From: Actinomycetota bacterium | GTDB taxonomy: Bacteria > Actinomycetota > Acidimicrobiia > Acidimicrobiales > CADCSY01 | Length of the DNA stretch: 7,095 nt | Direction of reading: 5' to 3' | NCBI GenBank assembly: GCA_016178435.1 | Contig: JACOTK010000313.1 | Coordinates: forward strand, 1-7,095 | Part shown: positions 1 to 6,562 of the stretch, in pieces | How positions within the stretch are numbered: the first letter of the stretch is position 1 | Layout of the letters: the number at the start of each line of letters is the position of its first letter | Position numbers and translations under genes: made by a program | The notes under the pieces: generated by a model | Told to the model about the DNA's origin: nothing | What the model saw: only the letters and a program-made list of their open reading frames with translations | Database searches by the model: none

Positions 1-156
1 TGGCTCGACCGGGTCGGCGGCGCCGCTGCCCTCGGGGTCGAGCTGGCCGAGCTCGACGAGCTCCCGCTGCCCGATGCGCACCCCGAGTTCTACACCGACT
101 TCGGTGAGACCGGCCCGTACGTCAAGGAGATCGGCGAGAGTGAATGCGCAACATGA
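1..156 (+). CDS. Probable ferredoxin-dependent sulfite/nitrite reductase, C-terminal end only
   Basis: An open frame enters from the left edge and stops with TGA at 154-156, giving the last 51 residues of a protein. The tail includes FYTDFGETGPYV and ends in GESECAT. It contains no catalytic motif, because the siroheme/[4Fe-4S] cysteines of such enzymes lie further upstream. The assignment rests on two inferences: the tail resembles the '..GxGECA' ending I recall for nitrite/sulfite reductases, and the stop codon overlaps the start of an APS reductase gene, a common actinobacterial order in which the sulfite made by CysH goes to the next enzyme. If correct, it is a cytoplasmic siroheme enzyme reducing sulfite to sulfide with ferredoxin. 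A nitrite reductase of the same superfamily cannot be excluded from this fragment. Confidence 0.55.
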   Translation, partial: WLDRVGGAAALGVELAELDELPLPDAHPEFYTDFGETGPYVKEIGESECAT

Positions 157-902
157 GCTCGACGGCCGACGTGGAGTCGGCCGCCCTCGACCTGGTCGAG
201 GCGCGGATCGAGACCGTCACACCGGTGCGCCTTGCCCCCGGCACCCACCACTTCAGCACCGATGAGCTTGCCGAGCTGAACAGGCGCTTCGAGCATGCCC
301 CGGCGGGAACGATCATCCGTTGGGCCCATGAAACCTTCGGCGCGGGCCTGTGCCTGACCGCCTCGATGCAGGACACGGTGCTCATCGACCTGGCGGTCAA
401 GGTCGACCCCACCATCGAGGTCGTCTTCATCGACACCGGCTACCACTTCCCCGAGACCCTGGCGACAGCCGAGGCGGTGCGGGCGCGTTATGGCCTCAAC
501 CTCAACATCGTCTCGGCATCGGTGCCCCTCGACGACCGCTGGCTGGACGACCCCGACGGCTGCTGTCAGGTGCGCAAGGTACAACCCCTCGATCAGGCCC
601 TGGCCGGAAAGTCTGCATGGCTCAGCGGACTCCGACGTGACGAGGCGAGCACCCGAGCCGCGGCTCCCATCGTCTCGCGTGATCGTCGGGGACTCGTGAA
701 GGTGAACCCCCTGGCCGGCTGGACCCACGACGACGTCGCAGGCTACGCGGCCGACCACGATCTGATCGCGAACCCGCTGCTCGCCGAGGGCTTCCCCTCG
801 ATCGGCTGCTGGCCGTGCACCCGCAAGGTCAAGGATGGAGAGGACGCCCGGGCCGGGCGGTGGACGGGCTTCGCCAAGACGGAGTGCGGCCTCCACGACT
901 GA
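144..902 (+). CDS. cysH: Assimilatory adenylyl-sulfate (APS) reductase, CysH family
   Basis: This 252-residue cytoplasmic enzyme should reduce adenosine 5'-phosphosulfate to sulfite and AMP using thioredoxin or a similar reductant. Visible motifs are the nucleotide-binding loop ASMQD (73-77), FIDTGYHFPET (96-105), the Cys-Cys pair 140-141, GLRRDEASTRA (162-172), KVNPLAGWTHDDV (186-198), CWPC (Cys222 and Cys225) and the C-terminal KTECGLH with catalytic Cys248. The CC plus CxxC set binds a [4Fe-4S] cluster and marks the APS-using type rather than the cluster-free PAPS reductase; the layout matches mycobacterial CysH closely. The start is uncertain. ATG 144 has AAGGAG at 124-129 upstream, while ATG 153 would give a classic ATGA overlap with the preceding stop. 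Either way it overlaps the sulfite/nitrite reductase gene and is probably translationally coupled to it. Confidence 0.95.
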   Translation: MRNMSSTADVESAALDLVEARIETVTPVRLAPGTHHFSTDELAELNRRFEHAPAGTIIRWAHETFGAGLCLTASMQDTVLIDLAVKVDPTIEVVFIDTGYHFPETLATAEAVRARYGLNLNIVSASVPLDDRWLDDPDGCCQVRKVQPLDQALAGKSAWLSGLRRDEASTRAAAPIVSRDRRGLVKVNPLAGWTHDDVAGYAADHDLIANPLLAEGFPSIGCWPCTRKVKDGEDARAGRWTGFAKTECGLHD

Positions 903-949
903 GCCGGGGATCGATGCCGGCGCCACCTCTGTCGGCCCGCTTGGGTGGC
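903..949 (+). terminator. Weak hairpins after cysH, possible terminator
   Basis: Directly after the cysH stop lie two inverted repeats: GCCGG (903-907) with CCGGC (917-921), and GCCACC (922-927) with GGTGGC (944-949). Neither is followed by a T-run, so intrinsic termination is only a possibility. The position at the end of the sulfur operon is the main support. Confidence 0.25.
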
Positions 950-975
950 CTTGTGCACGCGTTGCCTCATCACGT

Positions 976-1005
976 TTGACGCCGGCGGAATGACTCGGTC
1001 AAGAT
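976..1005 (+). promoter_or_regulatory. Candidate promoter with an overlapping TTGAC/GTCAA inverted repeat
   Basis: TTGACG at 976-981 is a good -35 hexamer. CAAGAT at 1000-1005, 18 bp further on, is a weak -10. Transcription from it would start near 1012, just before the Shine-Dalgarno sequence of the PaaX-like gene, giving a very short leader. The -35 is part of an inverted repeat, TTGAC (976-980) and GTCAA (998-1002), with arms 22 bp apart, about two helical turns. A repressor dimer bound there would cover the promoter, so autoregulation by the adjacent PaaX-type protein is plausible. This is read from sequence alone. Confidence 0.35.
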
Positions 1006-1014
1006 CATGGTCGT

Positions 1015-1021
1015 GGGGGAG
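1015..1021 (+). promoter_or_regulatory. Ribosome binding site that sets the start of the PaaX-like gene
   Basis: GGGGGAG lies 9 nt before the ATG at 1031. It lies inside the coding part that would follow from the earlier in-frame ATG at 1007, so it argues for the later start. Confidence 0.7.
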
Positions 1022-1030
1022 ACGACCGTC

Positions 1031-1888
1031 ATGATTCCGACCAGAGTGCTCGTCCTGGGCATGGCCCATGACGACGGCACCATTGCCGCCGACGAGTTGT
1101 ACCCCATCGCCGAGGCCTGCGGTCAGACGCCCGAACAGGTTCGTTCCTGTCTCCGTCGCCTCGTCGCCGAGGGGTTGTTCACCCGCACGGGCACCGGCAG
1201 GCGCGCGACCTACCTGCCCACCGAAGCAGGACGCGGCGTGCTCGGCAACGCCCTCCAACGCACACGCCTGGCCTTCGCTCAGGATGCCGCCGGCCGGGGC
1301 TGGGATCGCCGATGGCATCTGGTCGGCTACGCCGTCCCCGAGACGCGTCGGCACGGTCGGGACGCGCTGCGCGACCTGCTGGTCGCCTTCGGGGGGGCAT
1401 CACTCCAGGGCGGCCTCTACGTCTCGCCTCATCCATGGGAGGACGACGTGCGTCGTGAGGCGAAGCGACTCAATCTCGCCGACCACCTGACGTTGGCCCA
1501 GACCGACGACCTCGAGGTCGGGGGCGTCCGTGATCCGCGTGAGCTGGTGGCGATGTTGTGGCCACTCGAGCAGACCGCCGAGCGCTACACGCACTTCAAC
1601 GAGAGCTACGGCCAGGTGCTCGATCTGCTCGAGGGCCTCAAACGAGACCATGAGCGCATTCCCGACACGCTCTTTCTTCCCTACGCGCTGAAGATGGCCG
1701 TCGACTACGCCGAATGCTCGGCCGTCGACCCCTACCTGCCACCCGAGCTGCTCCCCCGCCCGTGGCCCGGTCGAGCCGCCCGCGAGATCCTCGGGCGCAG
1801 CCGCAGACTCGCTCTCCTGTTGCGCGAGGGAGGTCCGCGGCCGGCCCTTTTCGGGACCTTCGACGAGCTCCTGGAAACCCTTCCTTGA
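1031..1888 (+). CDS. PaaX-family transcriptional regulator
   Basis: This is a 285-residue DNA-binding regulator with the three-part PaaX layout. Residues 1-64 form a winged helix (EQVRSCLRRLVAEGLFTR, then GRRATYLPTEAG). Residues about 93-165 match the central Cas2-like domain (WHLVGYAVPE, a basic RDALRDLL helix, then GASLQGGLYVSPHPWE). The C-terminal part ends with the family signature DPYLPPELLPRPWPG (233-247). PaaX represses phenylacetate degradation genes and is released by phenylacetyl-CoA, but no paa genes are visible here, so the ligand is unknown. It probably controls itself and the flavin oxidoreductase gene that begins 28 bp downstream. An in-frame ATG at 1007 would add eight residues but has no good binding site and overlaps the candidate promoter. 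The family call is firm; the target and ligand are inference. Confidence 0.88.
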   Translation: MIPTRVLVLGMAHDDGTIAADELYPIAEACGQTPEQVRSCLRRLVAEGLFTRTGTGRRATYLPTEAGRGVLGNALQRTRLAFAQDAAGRGWDRRWHLVGYAVPETRRHGRDALRDLLVAFGGASLQGGLYVSPHPWEDDVRREAKRLNLADHLTLAQTDDLEVGGVRDPRELVAMLWPLEQTAERYTHFNESYGQVLDLLEGLKRDHERIPDTLFLPYALKMAVDYAECSAVDPYLPPELLPRPWPGRAAREILGRSRRLALLLREGGPRPALFGTFDELLETLP

Positions 1889-1916
1889 TCATGCACGCAC
1901 ACGACGGAGGTAAGCC

Positions 1917-3170
1917 ATGAAGTTCGGTGTCTTCTACGAGCACCAGTTCGCCCGGCCGTGGGATCGTGACGGCGGCGAGCACCAACTCTTCAAGGACGCG
2001 CTCGACCAGGTTGAGCTCGCCGACAAGCTCGGCTTCGAGCACCTCTGGGAAGTCGAGCACCACTTCCTGGAGGAGTACAGCCATTCGAGCGCGCCCGAGG
2101 TCTTCCTCGCCGCCGCCAGCCAGCGCACCAGCCGCATCCGCATCGGTCACGGCATCGTGCCCCTGCCCATGGAGTACAACCATCCCGCACGGGTGGCCGA
2201 GCGCATCGCAACGCTCGATCTCGTCTCGGACGGAAGGGTCGAGTTCGGCACCGGCGAGACCTCCTCGGAATCCGAGCTCGGTGGCTTCGGCATCGATCGC
2301 TCGACCAAGCGCAACCAGTGGCACGAGGCCATCGACGCGGTGACCCGCATGTTCGTCGAGGAGCCCTTCGCCGGCTACGACGGCGACTTCCTCAAGATGC
2401 CCATTCGCAACGTCGTGCCCAAGACCTTCCAGAAGCCCCATCCCCCGCTGTGGGTTGCCTGCAGCCGCCGTGACACCATCCTGTTGGCTGCCCGCAACGG
2501 CATCGGCGCGCTGAGCTTCAGCTTCGTCGAGCCGGCGGAGGCCAAGAAGTGGGTGGACGACTACTACGGCCTCATCGAGAGCGACGAATGCGTTCCCGCC
2601 GGCTTCGCCGTGAACCCCAACCTGGCCGTGGTCATCCCGCTGATGTGTCACGACGACGAGGAGACCGCCATCGAGCGCGGCCTCGACGGTGGCCACTTCT
2701 TCGGTTACTCCCTGGCGCACTTCTACATCTTCGGCGACCACAAGCCGGGCAGGACCGACGTCTGGGCCGAGTTCCAGGAGAACCGTTCCTCATGGGGCTT
2801 CGACAAGGAGATCGGCTCCCAGACCGGTCAGCCTCTCGGGGCCCAGATCTTCCAGCGCGGCCTGGGCTCACTGCGTGGCGCAGTCGGAACGCCCGAGCAG
2901 ATCCGTGAGCTGCTGATCGGCTACGAGGAAGCAGGCGTCGACCAGGTCATCTTCGTGTCCCAGGCGGGCCAGAACAAACACGAGCACATCTGCGAGTCGA
3001 TGCAGCTGATGGCCGAGAAGGTCCTGCCGGAGTTCCAGGCGCGCGGCGCTGCTCGCGAGAAGGCCAAGATGGAGCGCCTTGCGCCGGCCATCGAGCGGGC
3101 CCTCAAGCGCAGGTCCCCCGCCCGCGTCGCCGACCCGGACTATCACATCCCGTCGGTTCCCGCCCCGTAA
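1917..3170 (+). CDS. LLM-class flavin-dependent oxidoreductase (luciferase-like monooxygenase)
   Basis: This 417-residue cytoplasmic enzyme has the bacterial luciferase-like TIM-barrel fold. Family marks are the N-terminal strand MKFGVFYEHQ, LADKLGFEHLWEVEHHFLEEYS (35-55), TSRIRIGHGIVPLP (71-84), HPARVAERIATLDLVSDGRVEFGTG (89-113), the HPPLWVACS strand (175-183), and a late GTPEQIRELLIGYEEAGVDQVIF segment (324-346). Such enzymes use reduced FMN (or F420 in some branches) with oxygen to oxidise aldehydes, alkanes, ketones or other organics. The true substrate cannot be read from the sequence. A charged helical tail (about 375-400) follows the barrel. The start is well supported by GGAGG at 1906-1910, 6 nt before ATG. 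The gene follows the PaaX-type gene by 28 bp, so the two form an operon and the regulator probably senses a compound linked to this enzyme. Confidence 0.92.
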   Translation: MKFGVFYEHQFARPWDRDGGEHQLFKDALDQVELADKLGFEHLWEVEHHFLEEYSHSSAPEVFLAAASQRTSRIRIGHGIVPLPMEYNHPARVAERIATLDLVSDGRVEFGTGETSSESELGGFGIDRSTKRNQWHEAIDAVTRMFVEEPFAGYDGDFLKMPIRNVVPKTFQKPHPPLWVACSRRDTILLAARNGIGALSFSFVEPAEAKKWVDDYYGLIESDECVPAGFAVNPNLAVVIPLMCHDDEETAIERGLDGGHFFGYSLAHFYIFGDHKPGRTDVWAEFQENRSSWGFDKEIGSQTGQPLGAQIFQRGLGSLRGAVGTPEQIRELLIGYEEAGVDQVIFVSQAGQNKHEHICESMQLMAEKVLPEFQARGAAREKAKMERLAPAIERALKRRSPARVADPDYHIPSVPAP

Positions 3171-3368
3171 GAGGCTCAGCGGACAGGTCCACCTGGTGTG
3201 TTCCGAACGACTCGTTTCTCCAGTCTTCGCCTGGCGAAACAGCCTCTGTATCCAATGGAGGCCCACCTATCCGTTGGGCCTCTGAGGCGGTCGCCTCAAT
3301 CGGTTCCACGGGACCCGGCACGGGCCGGCGGCCCCCAGCCGTGATCCACCAACTGTGAGCCGTCGGGC
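3171..3368. other. Convergent intergenic region with several GC hairpins
   Basis: No gene is seen in this 198-bp stretch between two converging genes. It contains inverted repeats at 3226-3238 (TTCGC/GCGAA, 3-nt loop), 3258-3282, 3283-3298, and 3322-3334 (GGGCC/GGCCC, 3-nt loop), all usable on either strand. The last sits about 35 nt beyond the stop codon of the minus-strand transporter. None has a clear T-run in either direction. Confidence 0.6.
3258..3298. terminator. Tandem abutting hairpins, probable bidirectional terminator
   Basis: The first hairpin pairs GAGGCCCA (3258-3265) with TGGGCCTC (3275-3282) perfectly over 8 bp around a 9-nt loop. A second starts at the very next base: TGAGGC (3283-3288), loop GGTC, GCCTCA (3293-3298). 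Placement between convergent genes suggests termination in both directions. The absence of a T-run is common in GC-rich actinobacteria but leaves the call unproven. Confidence 0.5.
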
Positions 3369-5207
3369 TCAGGCCGAGTTGGCAAGTGCACGCTTCCAGC
3401 GAAGCGCGTGTTCGGTGGTCAGGTTCTCCTGCTCGAGCAACAGGAGCGCCTGACGGTCGTTCGAGCACAGGTCCAGCTGGGCCAGGATCGATCGCTTGTA
3501 ACGCTCCGAGTACTTGATCGGGCGATGCGTCGGCCCGGACAGCTCGTTCGCATGGAGCGCCGCGACGACGAGATCGATGGCTCCCTGACGCAGATCGATG
3601 ACCTCGTCCGCCGGAACAGGCGATGGCAGGACCGAGCCGGACGGCCCGGCGGCGGCGGACACCGGCTCGAGCTCGACATGTTCGCTGATGCCGAAGCGCT
3701 CGTGGATGCGCCGCAGTGGAGCGGGGGCCCACCAGTTGGCATTGCCTGCGAGGCGCATGAACGCCGGCACCAGCGTCGCGCGGATCAAGGTGGCATCGAG
3801 GACAACGGCCAGGGCAAGGCCGATGCCGAAGACCTTCACGTGGGTGATGCCCGACGTCGAGAAGGCCAGGAACACGACCGCGATCAACGCTGCCGCTGCG
3901 GTCACGATACGTCCCGTGCGCTCCAGGCCGACGGCGACCGAGTTGATCGTGTCGGCGCCGTTGTCGTGTTCCTCCTTGATGCGCGACAACAGGAACACCT
4001 CGTAGTCCATCGATAGGCCGAAGGCCACGCAGAACAACAGGACGGGCATCATCGTGTCGGTCATGCCCGTGGGCGTGAAACCGAGAACTCCGGCAAAGTG
4101 CCCTTCCTGGAAGATCCAGACCAGGGCACCAAATGTCGCGCTCAGGCTGAGCAGGTTCAACAACACCGCCTTGGCCGGCACGAGCAAACTACCGAACATC
4201 AGGAACAGCACGACAAAGGTGACGACCCCGATGATGAGCCCGGCAAGGGGCGCTCGCCTGAACAACGTCTCCTTGGAGTCCAACAGGTCGGCCGCTGCGC
4301 CACCGACGTCGACCGGATACCCGAACTCGGCGGCAACCTGACGGACCTCACGGACCAGCGCCTCGCCCTCGGGTGACAACGGCTCCACGTCGGCGACCAC
4401 CGACAGCCACAATCCCTTGTCGTTGCTGAAGCGCTTGCTGTCGCCGGGACGGATGAGCGCCTTGCCATGCGCGTAATAGCCCGTCATCGCGTCGACGCGG
4501 GTCACGCCGCCGATCTCCGACAGGTCCAGGGCGAGACGATCAACCTCGGGGGCGAGAGCCTGGGGATCGGTCCCGACGTCACCGGCCACCACCGAGATGG
4601 GCGACGCCTCGTTCGACAGGAAGTTCTCGCGTATCTCACCGGCGGCGACGCGGGCCGGGTTGCCCTTGGGCAACATGCGATCGTCGGGGAGGCCGAACTC
4701 GATGCCGAGAAACGGTGCGCCCAGAAAGAGCAGCAAGGCCACACCTGCCGAGATGATCGGCAAGGGTCGCGCCATGACGAACTTCGCCATCCGATACCAG
4801 AACCCCGTGCCGACGGGCTTGGGCTGGAGCTTGCGAATCGACAGTCGGTCGACCCTGGGTCCAAGGGCCCTCAACAGCGCCGGCAGGACGACAACCGAGA
4901 CCGTCGCAGCCATGAGCACCACCGAGATGCCCCCGTAGGCAAAGGAACGAAGGAAGGCCAGGGGAAAGACCAGCAGCGCCAACAGTGACGCCGCAACGGT
5001 CACCGCGCTGAACACGACCGTTCGCCCGGCCGTGCTCACCGTTCGGCGAACCGCAACCTCGGTCGAATGGCCCGCGTGCAACTCCTCACGGAAGCGGGAT
5101 ACGACGAACAGGCTGTAGTCTATGGCGAGGCCCAGGCCCATCGCGGTTGTCTGGTTGAGGGCGAAGATCGACACCTCGGTGAACTCGGCGATGATCCGCA
5201 GCAACAC
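3369..5207 (-). CDS. C-terminal fragment of the MMPL transporter, with an extra HTH-like tail
   Basis: This frame encodes 612 residues if begun at GTG 5207. No binding site lies at a useful distance, so this is probably not a real start. Residues 14-37 form TM4 with GLAIDYSLFVVSRFREE. TM5-TM7 fall near 64-85, 92-112 and 149-168, the second extracytoplasmic domain at about 170-318, and TM8-TM12 at about 322-480. The two Asp-Tyr pairs (D30-Y31 and D401-Y402) match the proton-relay pairs known from MmpL3, so the deletion spared the energy-coupling residues. After the last helix comes a proline- and alanine-rich linker (about 513-535), a helix (537-557) and a transposase-like HTH (561-606). Confidence 0.65.
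   Translation of the reverse strand: MLLRIIAEFTEVSIFALNQTTAMGLGLAIDYSLFVVSRFREELHAGHSTEVAVRRTVSTAGRTVVFSAVTVAASLLALLVFPLAFLRSFAYGGISVVLMAATVSVVVLPALLRALGPRVDRLSIRKLQPKPVGTGFWYRMAKFVMARPLPIISAGVALLLFLGAPFLGIEFGLPDDRMLPKGNPARVAAGEIRENFLSNEASPISVVAGDVGTDPQALAPEVDRLALDLSEIGGVTRVDAMTGYYAHGKALIRPGDSKRFSNDKGLWLSVVADVEPLSPEGEALVREVRQVAAEFGYPVDVGGAAADLLDSKETLFRRAPLAGLIIGVVTFVVLFLMFGSLLVPAKAVLLNLLSLSATFGALVWIFQEGHFAGVLGFTPTGMTDTMMPVLLFCVAFGLSMDYEVFLLSRIKEEHDNGADTINSVAVGLERTGRIVTAAAALIAVVFLAFSTSGITHVKVFGIGLALAVVLDATLIRATLVPAFMRLAGNANWWAPAPLRRIHERFGISEHVELEPVSAAAGPSGSVLPSPVPADEVIDLRQGAIDLVVAALHANELSGPTHRPIKYSERYKRSILAQLDLCSNDRQALLLLEQENLTTEHALRWKRALANSA
3390..3527 (-). other. Transposase OrfA-like helix-turn-helix domain at the transporter C-terminus
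   Basis: Residues 561-606 of the C-terminal frame read in order YSERYKRSIL, LDLC, then LLLLEQENL, EH and RWKRAL. This lines up without gaps to the recalled IS3-family OrfA pattern FSAEYKxxIL, ADAC, LLRREGL, SH, W(R/K)R. The spacing from the shared Cys to the shared Trp is 23 residues in both. The segment is in frame with the transporter and lies in its predicted cytoplasmic tail. No OrfB remnant or terminal inverted repeats were seen around it. The resemblance is from memory of the family, not a search. Confidence 0.5.
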
Positions 5208-5778
5208 TGATCGGAAGGGCGATCAACTCCGCTCGCTTCAGGTCCTTCTCGACGGTGATCTCCGCCTGCCTGAACACCTCGCCATAGCCGGTGACGGCGA
5301 TCTTCAGTGTCGCCGATCCGGCCTTGCGCGGCGCACCGTACTTCGGGGACAGAACCTTCGTGAGGCGTGCGACGTCGTCGCCGGTCCCGCCGATCCGGGC
5401 GAGCACGAGGGCCTGGGTCTTGTCCGGACTACGAAGTGGCTCGGCCTGGCCGAGCGACCAATACGACAGTGCCTGGGTGATGCCCGGCTCGTCACTCAAC
5501 TCGGCGGTGAGCTCCTTGCCCGCCTCGACCACCGCCGGCGCATCGACTCCACCGGGTACCGTGACCAGGAGCACGAAGTTGGGTTCGCCCTGATCGAAGT
5601 CGTCCTCGAGCGCCCGAGAGGCCCGGGAGGCCTCGGCATCGGGGTCGCCGAAGCCACCGGCACTGAGCTTGGACACCACGCCGACACCGAAGATGGCGGC
5701 CAGGACCGTTGCCACCAGTGCGCCGACCAGCAACACTCGGTACCTGCCGACGATGACGCCACCCAAACGCTCGAACAC
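5086..5778 (-). CDS. N-terminal fragment of the MMPL transporter
   Basis: This frame encodes 230 residues from a GTG at 5778, which has GGGAG (complement of 5787-5791) 8 nt upstream. Residues 14-35 form TM1, and 36-183 form the first extracytoplasmic porter domain, with GGFGDPDAEASRA (41-53) typical of the family and GYGEVFRQAE near its end. True homology stops at residue 190. Residues 191-230 (from SVAADHRRV) are arginine- and proline-rich out-of-frame translation of the next transporter segment and should not be read as a real domain. On its own this product would have one membrane helix and could not transport. Confidence 0.6.
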   Translation of the reverse strand: MFERLGGVIVGRYRVLLVGALVATVLAAIFGVGVVSKLSAGGFGDPDAEASRASRALEDDFDQGEPNFVLLVTVPGGVDAPAVVEAGKELTAELSDEPGITQALSYWSLGQAEPLRSPDKTQALVLARIGGTGDDVARLTKVLSPKYGAPRKAGSATLKIAVTGYGEVFRQAEITVEKDLKRAELIALPISVAADHRRVHRGVDLRPQPDNRDGPGPRHRLQPVRRIPLP

Positions 5779-5890
5779 GACGTGATCTCCCTAAGCCTTC
5801 CCAGCTCGCCCGACGACAGCCCGGCGACTCATGCTACAAGACGCGTCCCTCACGGCTACCTCTTCAATTCCACAGGATGCCGCTGATCAC
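5779..5890 (-). promoter_or_regulatory. Upstream region of the MMPL gene
   Basis: This 112-bp gap between the histidine phosphatase stop and the transporter start holds the transporter ribosome binding site (GGGAG, complement of 5787-5791, 8 nt before GTG). A weak TAGCAT -10-like hexamer, read on the minus strand, has no matching -35. The transporter may have its own promoter here or be read through from the phosphatase gene; the sequence does not decide. Confidence 0.4.
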
Positions 5891-6562
5891 CTACTCCACG
5901 AGGTCGAGATGAGCAGCGTCGTTGTAACGGACAAGCGACCAGTGCACAGCCTGGCCGGGCGAGACGGTTGCCCGCCATTCGGTGATGGACGCGTTCGTGG
6001 TGTGCAGCCCGTAGGTACTGCCCCGCTGCGTGGGAAGGCCGAGAAAGGTCGCGATCGACGCGTCGATGACGCCGCCGTGGCAGGCGACGATCACCGTCTC
6101 CCCGACGTGACTCGTCGCCAGACGGTGCAACGCGCGACCGACCCGAACGAAGAAGTCCGCCAGACTCTCCCCACCCGGCGACAAGGGGGTGTAGGGGTCG
6201 GCCCGGGGGTCGACGTCATACAGCTCGACATAGTCGTCCCACGTGATGCCGTCGCATTCCCCCGGGTCCAACTCGTGCACCTCGGCGTCGATCACGACCG
6301 GCAGACCGGCGAGAGCCGGGCGCAGCAGCTCGGCGGTCTCCTGCGCCCGGGGCAGTGTCGAGGCCACCAGGTGATCGCCGTGCATGCCGCTTCGAAGCCA
6401 CCGGTCCCGCAGGGCCTCCACCTGTCGCCTGCCGAGCTCCGACAGTCCCCTGCATCCGAGCGGACCACCGACCACCCGGCTCACCTGCACGGCCGACTCA
6501 CCGTGGCGAACCAGGATCAACCTGGTCGTCCGCGGATCCGGGGGAGGCTGCCCAGTGCTCAT
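5891..6562 (-). CDS. Histidine phosphatase family protein (phosphoglycerate mutase-like)
   Basis: This 223-residue cytoplasmic protein belongs to the branch-1 histidine phosphatases. The phosphate-accepting motif is LVRHGES (17-23, nucleophile His20). STLPRAQETAE (68-78) supplies the second phosphate-binding Arg72. Glu97 in HELDPGECDG is the likely general acid, and CHGGVIDAS (161-169) carries the second catalytic His162. Members hydrolyse or transfer phosphate on sugar phosphates, nucleotides or cofactors; the substrate cannot be assigned here, and 'phosphoglycerate mutase' should not be taken literally. The start at ATG 6562 is preferred over an in-frame TTG at 6640, because that TTG begins a good -35 hexamer and the added residues (GDHRRQWGARR) look non-coding. 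The ribosome binding site is only a weak GGCGAG, about 14 nt upstream. Confidence 0.85.
   Translation of the reverse strand: MSTGQPPPDPRTTRLILVRHGESAVQVSRVVGGPLGCRGLSELGRRQVEALRDRWLRSGMHGDHLVASTLPRAQETAELLRPALAGLPVVIDAEVHELDPGECDGITWDDYVELYDVDPRADPYTPLSPGGESLADFFVRVGRALHRLATSHVGETVIVACHGGVIDASIATFLGLPTQRGSTYGLHTTNASITEWRATVSPGQAVHWSLVRYNDAAHLDLVE

Larger units (their letters stand above)
3369..5778 (-). pseudogene. MMPL/RND-family transporter, broken by an internal deletion with frameshift
   Basis: Two overlapping minus-strand frames are the halves of one MMPL-type membrane transporter. The N-terminal frame follows the family to residue 190 (ELIALPI, codon 5209-5211). The C-terminal frame resumes one base later with LLRIIAEFTEVS. 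In the matching second repeat of the same protein about 33 residues lie between the equivalent points (GLIIG and ALVWIFQ), including 'LMFGSLL'. Here they are absent, so TM2 and most of TM3 are lost and the reading frame changes. An intact gene would encode roughly 830 residues. A real loss-of-function deletion and an assembly or sequencing error both fit. Family members export lipids or other hydrophobic compounds across the inner membrane using the proton gradient; the cargo here is unknown. The gene lies downstream of a histidine phosphatase gene on the same strand, after a 112-bp gap. Confidence 0.82.

Noticed and set aside
90..926. Long minus-strand open frame across cysH
   Set aside because: It is antisense to a clear APS reductase; its translation is low-complexity with no family motifs, as expected from GC-rich codon bias.
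1307..1530. Cas2-like domain in the regulator as a sign of CRISPR
   Set aside because: The Cas2-like fold is a normal part of PaaX proteins; there are no spacer-repeat arrays or other cas genes.
1638..2741. Minus-strand open frame of 367 codons over the regulator and LLM genes
   Set aside because: It mirrors two well-recognised plus-strand genes. Its Val/Ala/Glu-rich translation is the complement of their codons and shows no domain.
3103..3732. Remnant IS3 OrfB downstream of the HTH-like tail
   Set aside because: I looked for a DDE integrase frame or terminal inverted repeats next to the HTH-like segment. The minus-strand frame there shows no such motifs.
3369..5207. Reading the C-terminal transporter fragment as an independent gene starting at GTG 5207
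   Set aside because: The GTG begins inside a membrane segment with no ribosome binding site at proper distance; the protein continues the upstream frame, so it is half of a broken gene.
5782..5890. GTGATC/GATCAC inverted pair flanking the gap before the transporter
   Set aside because: The arms are only 6 bp and about 100 bp apart, with one inside the ribosome binding region; chance is the simplest explanation.
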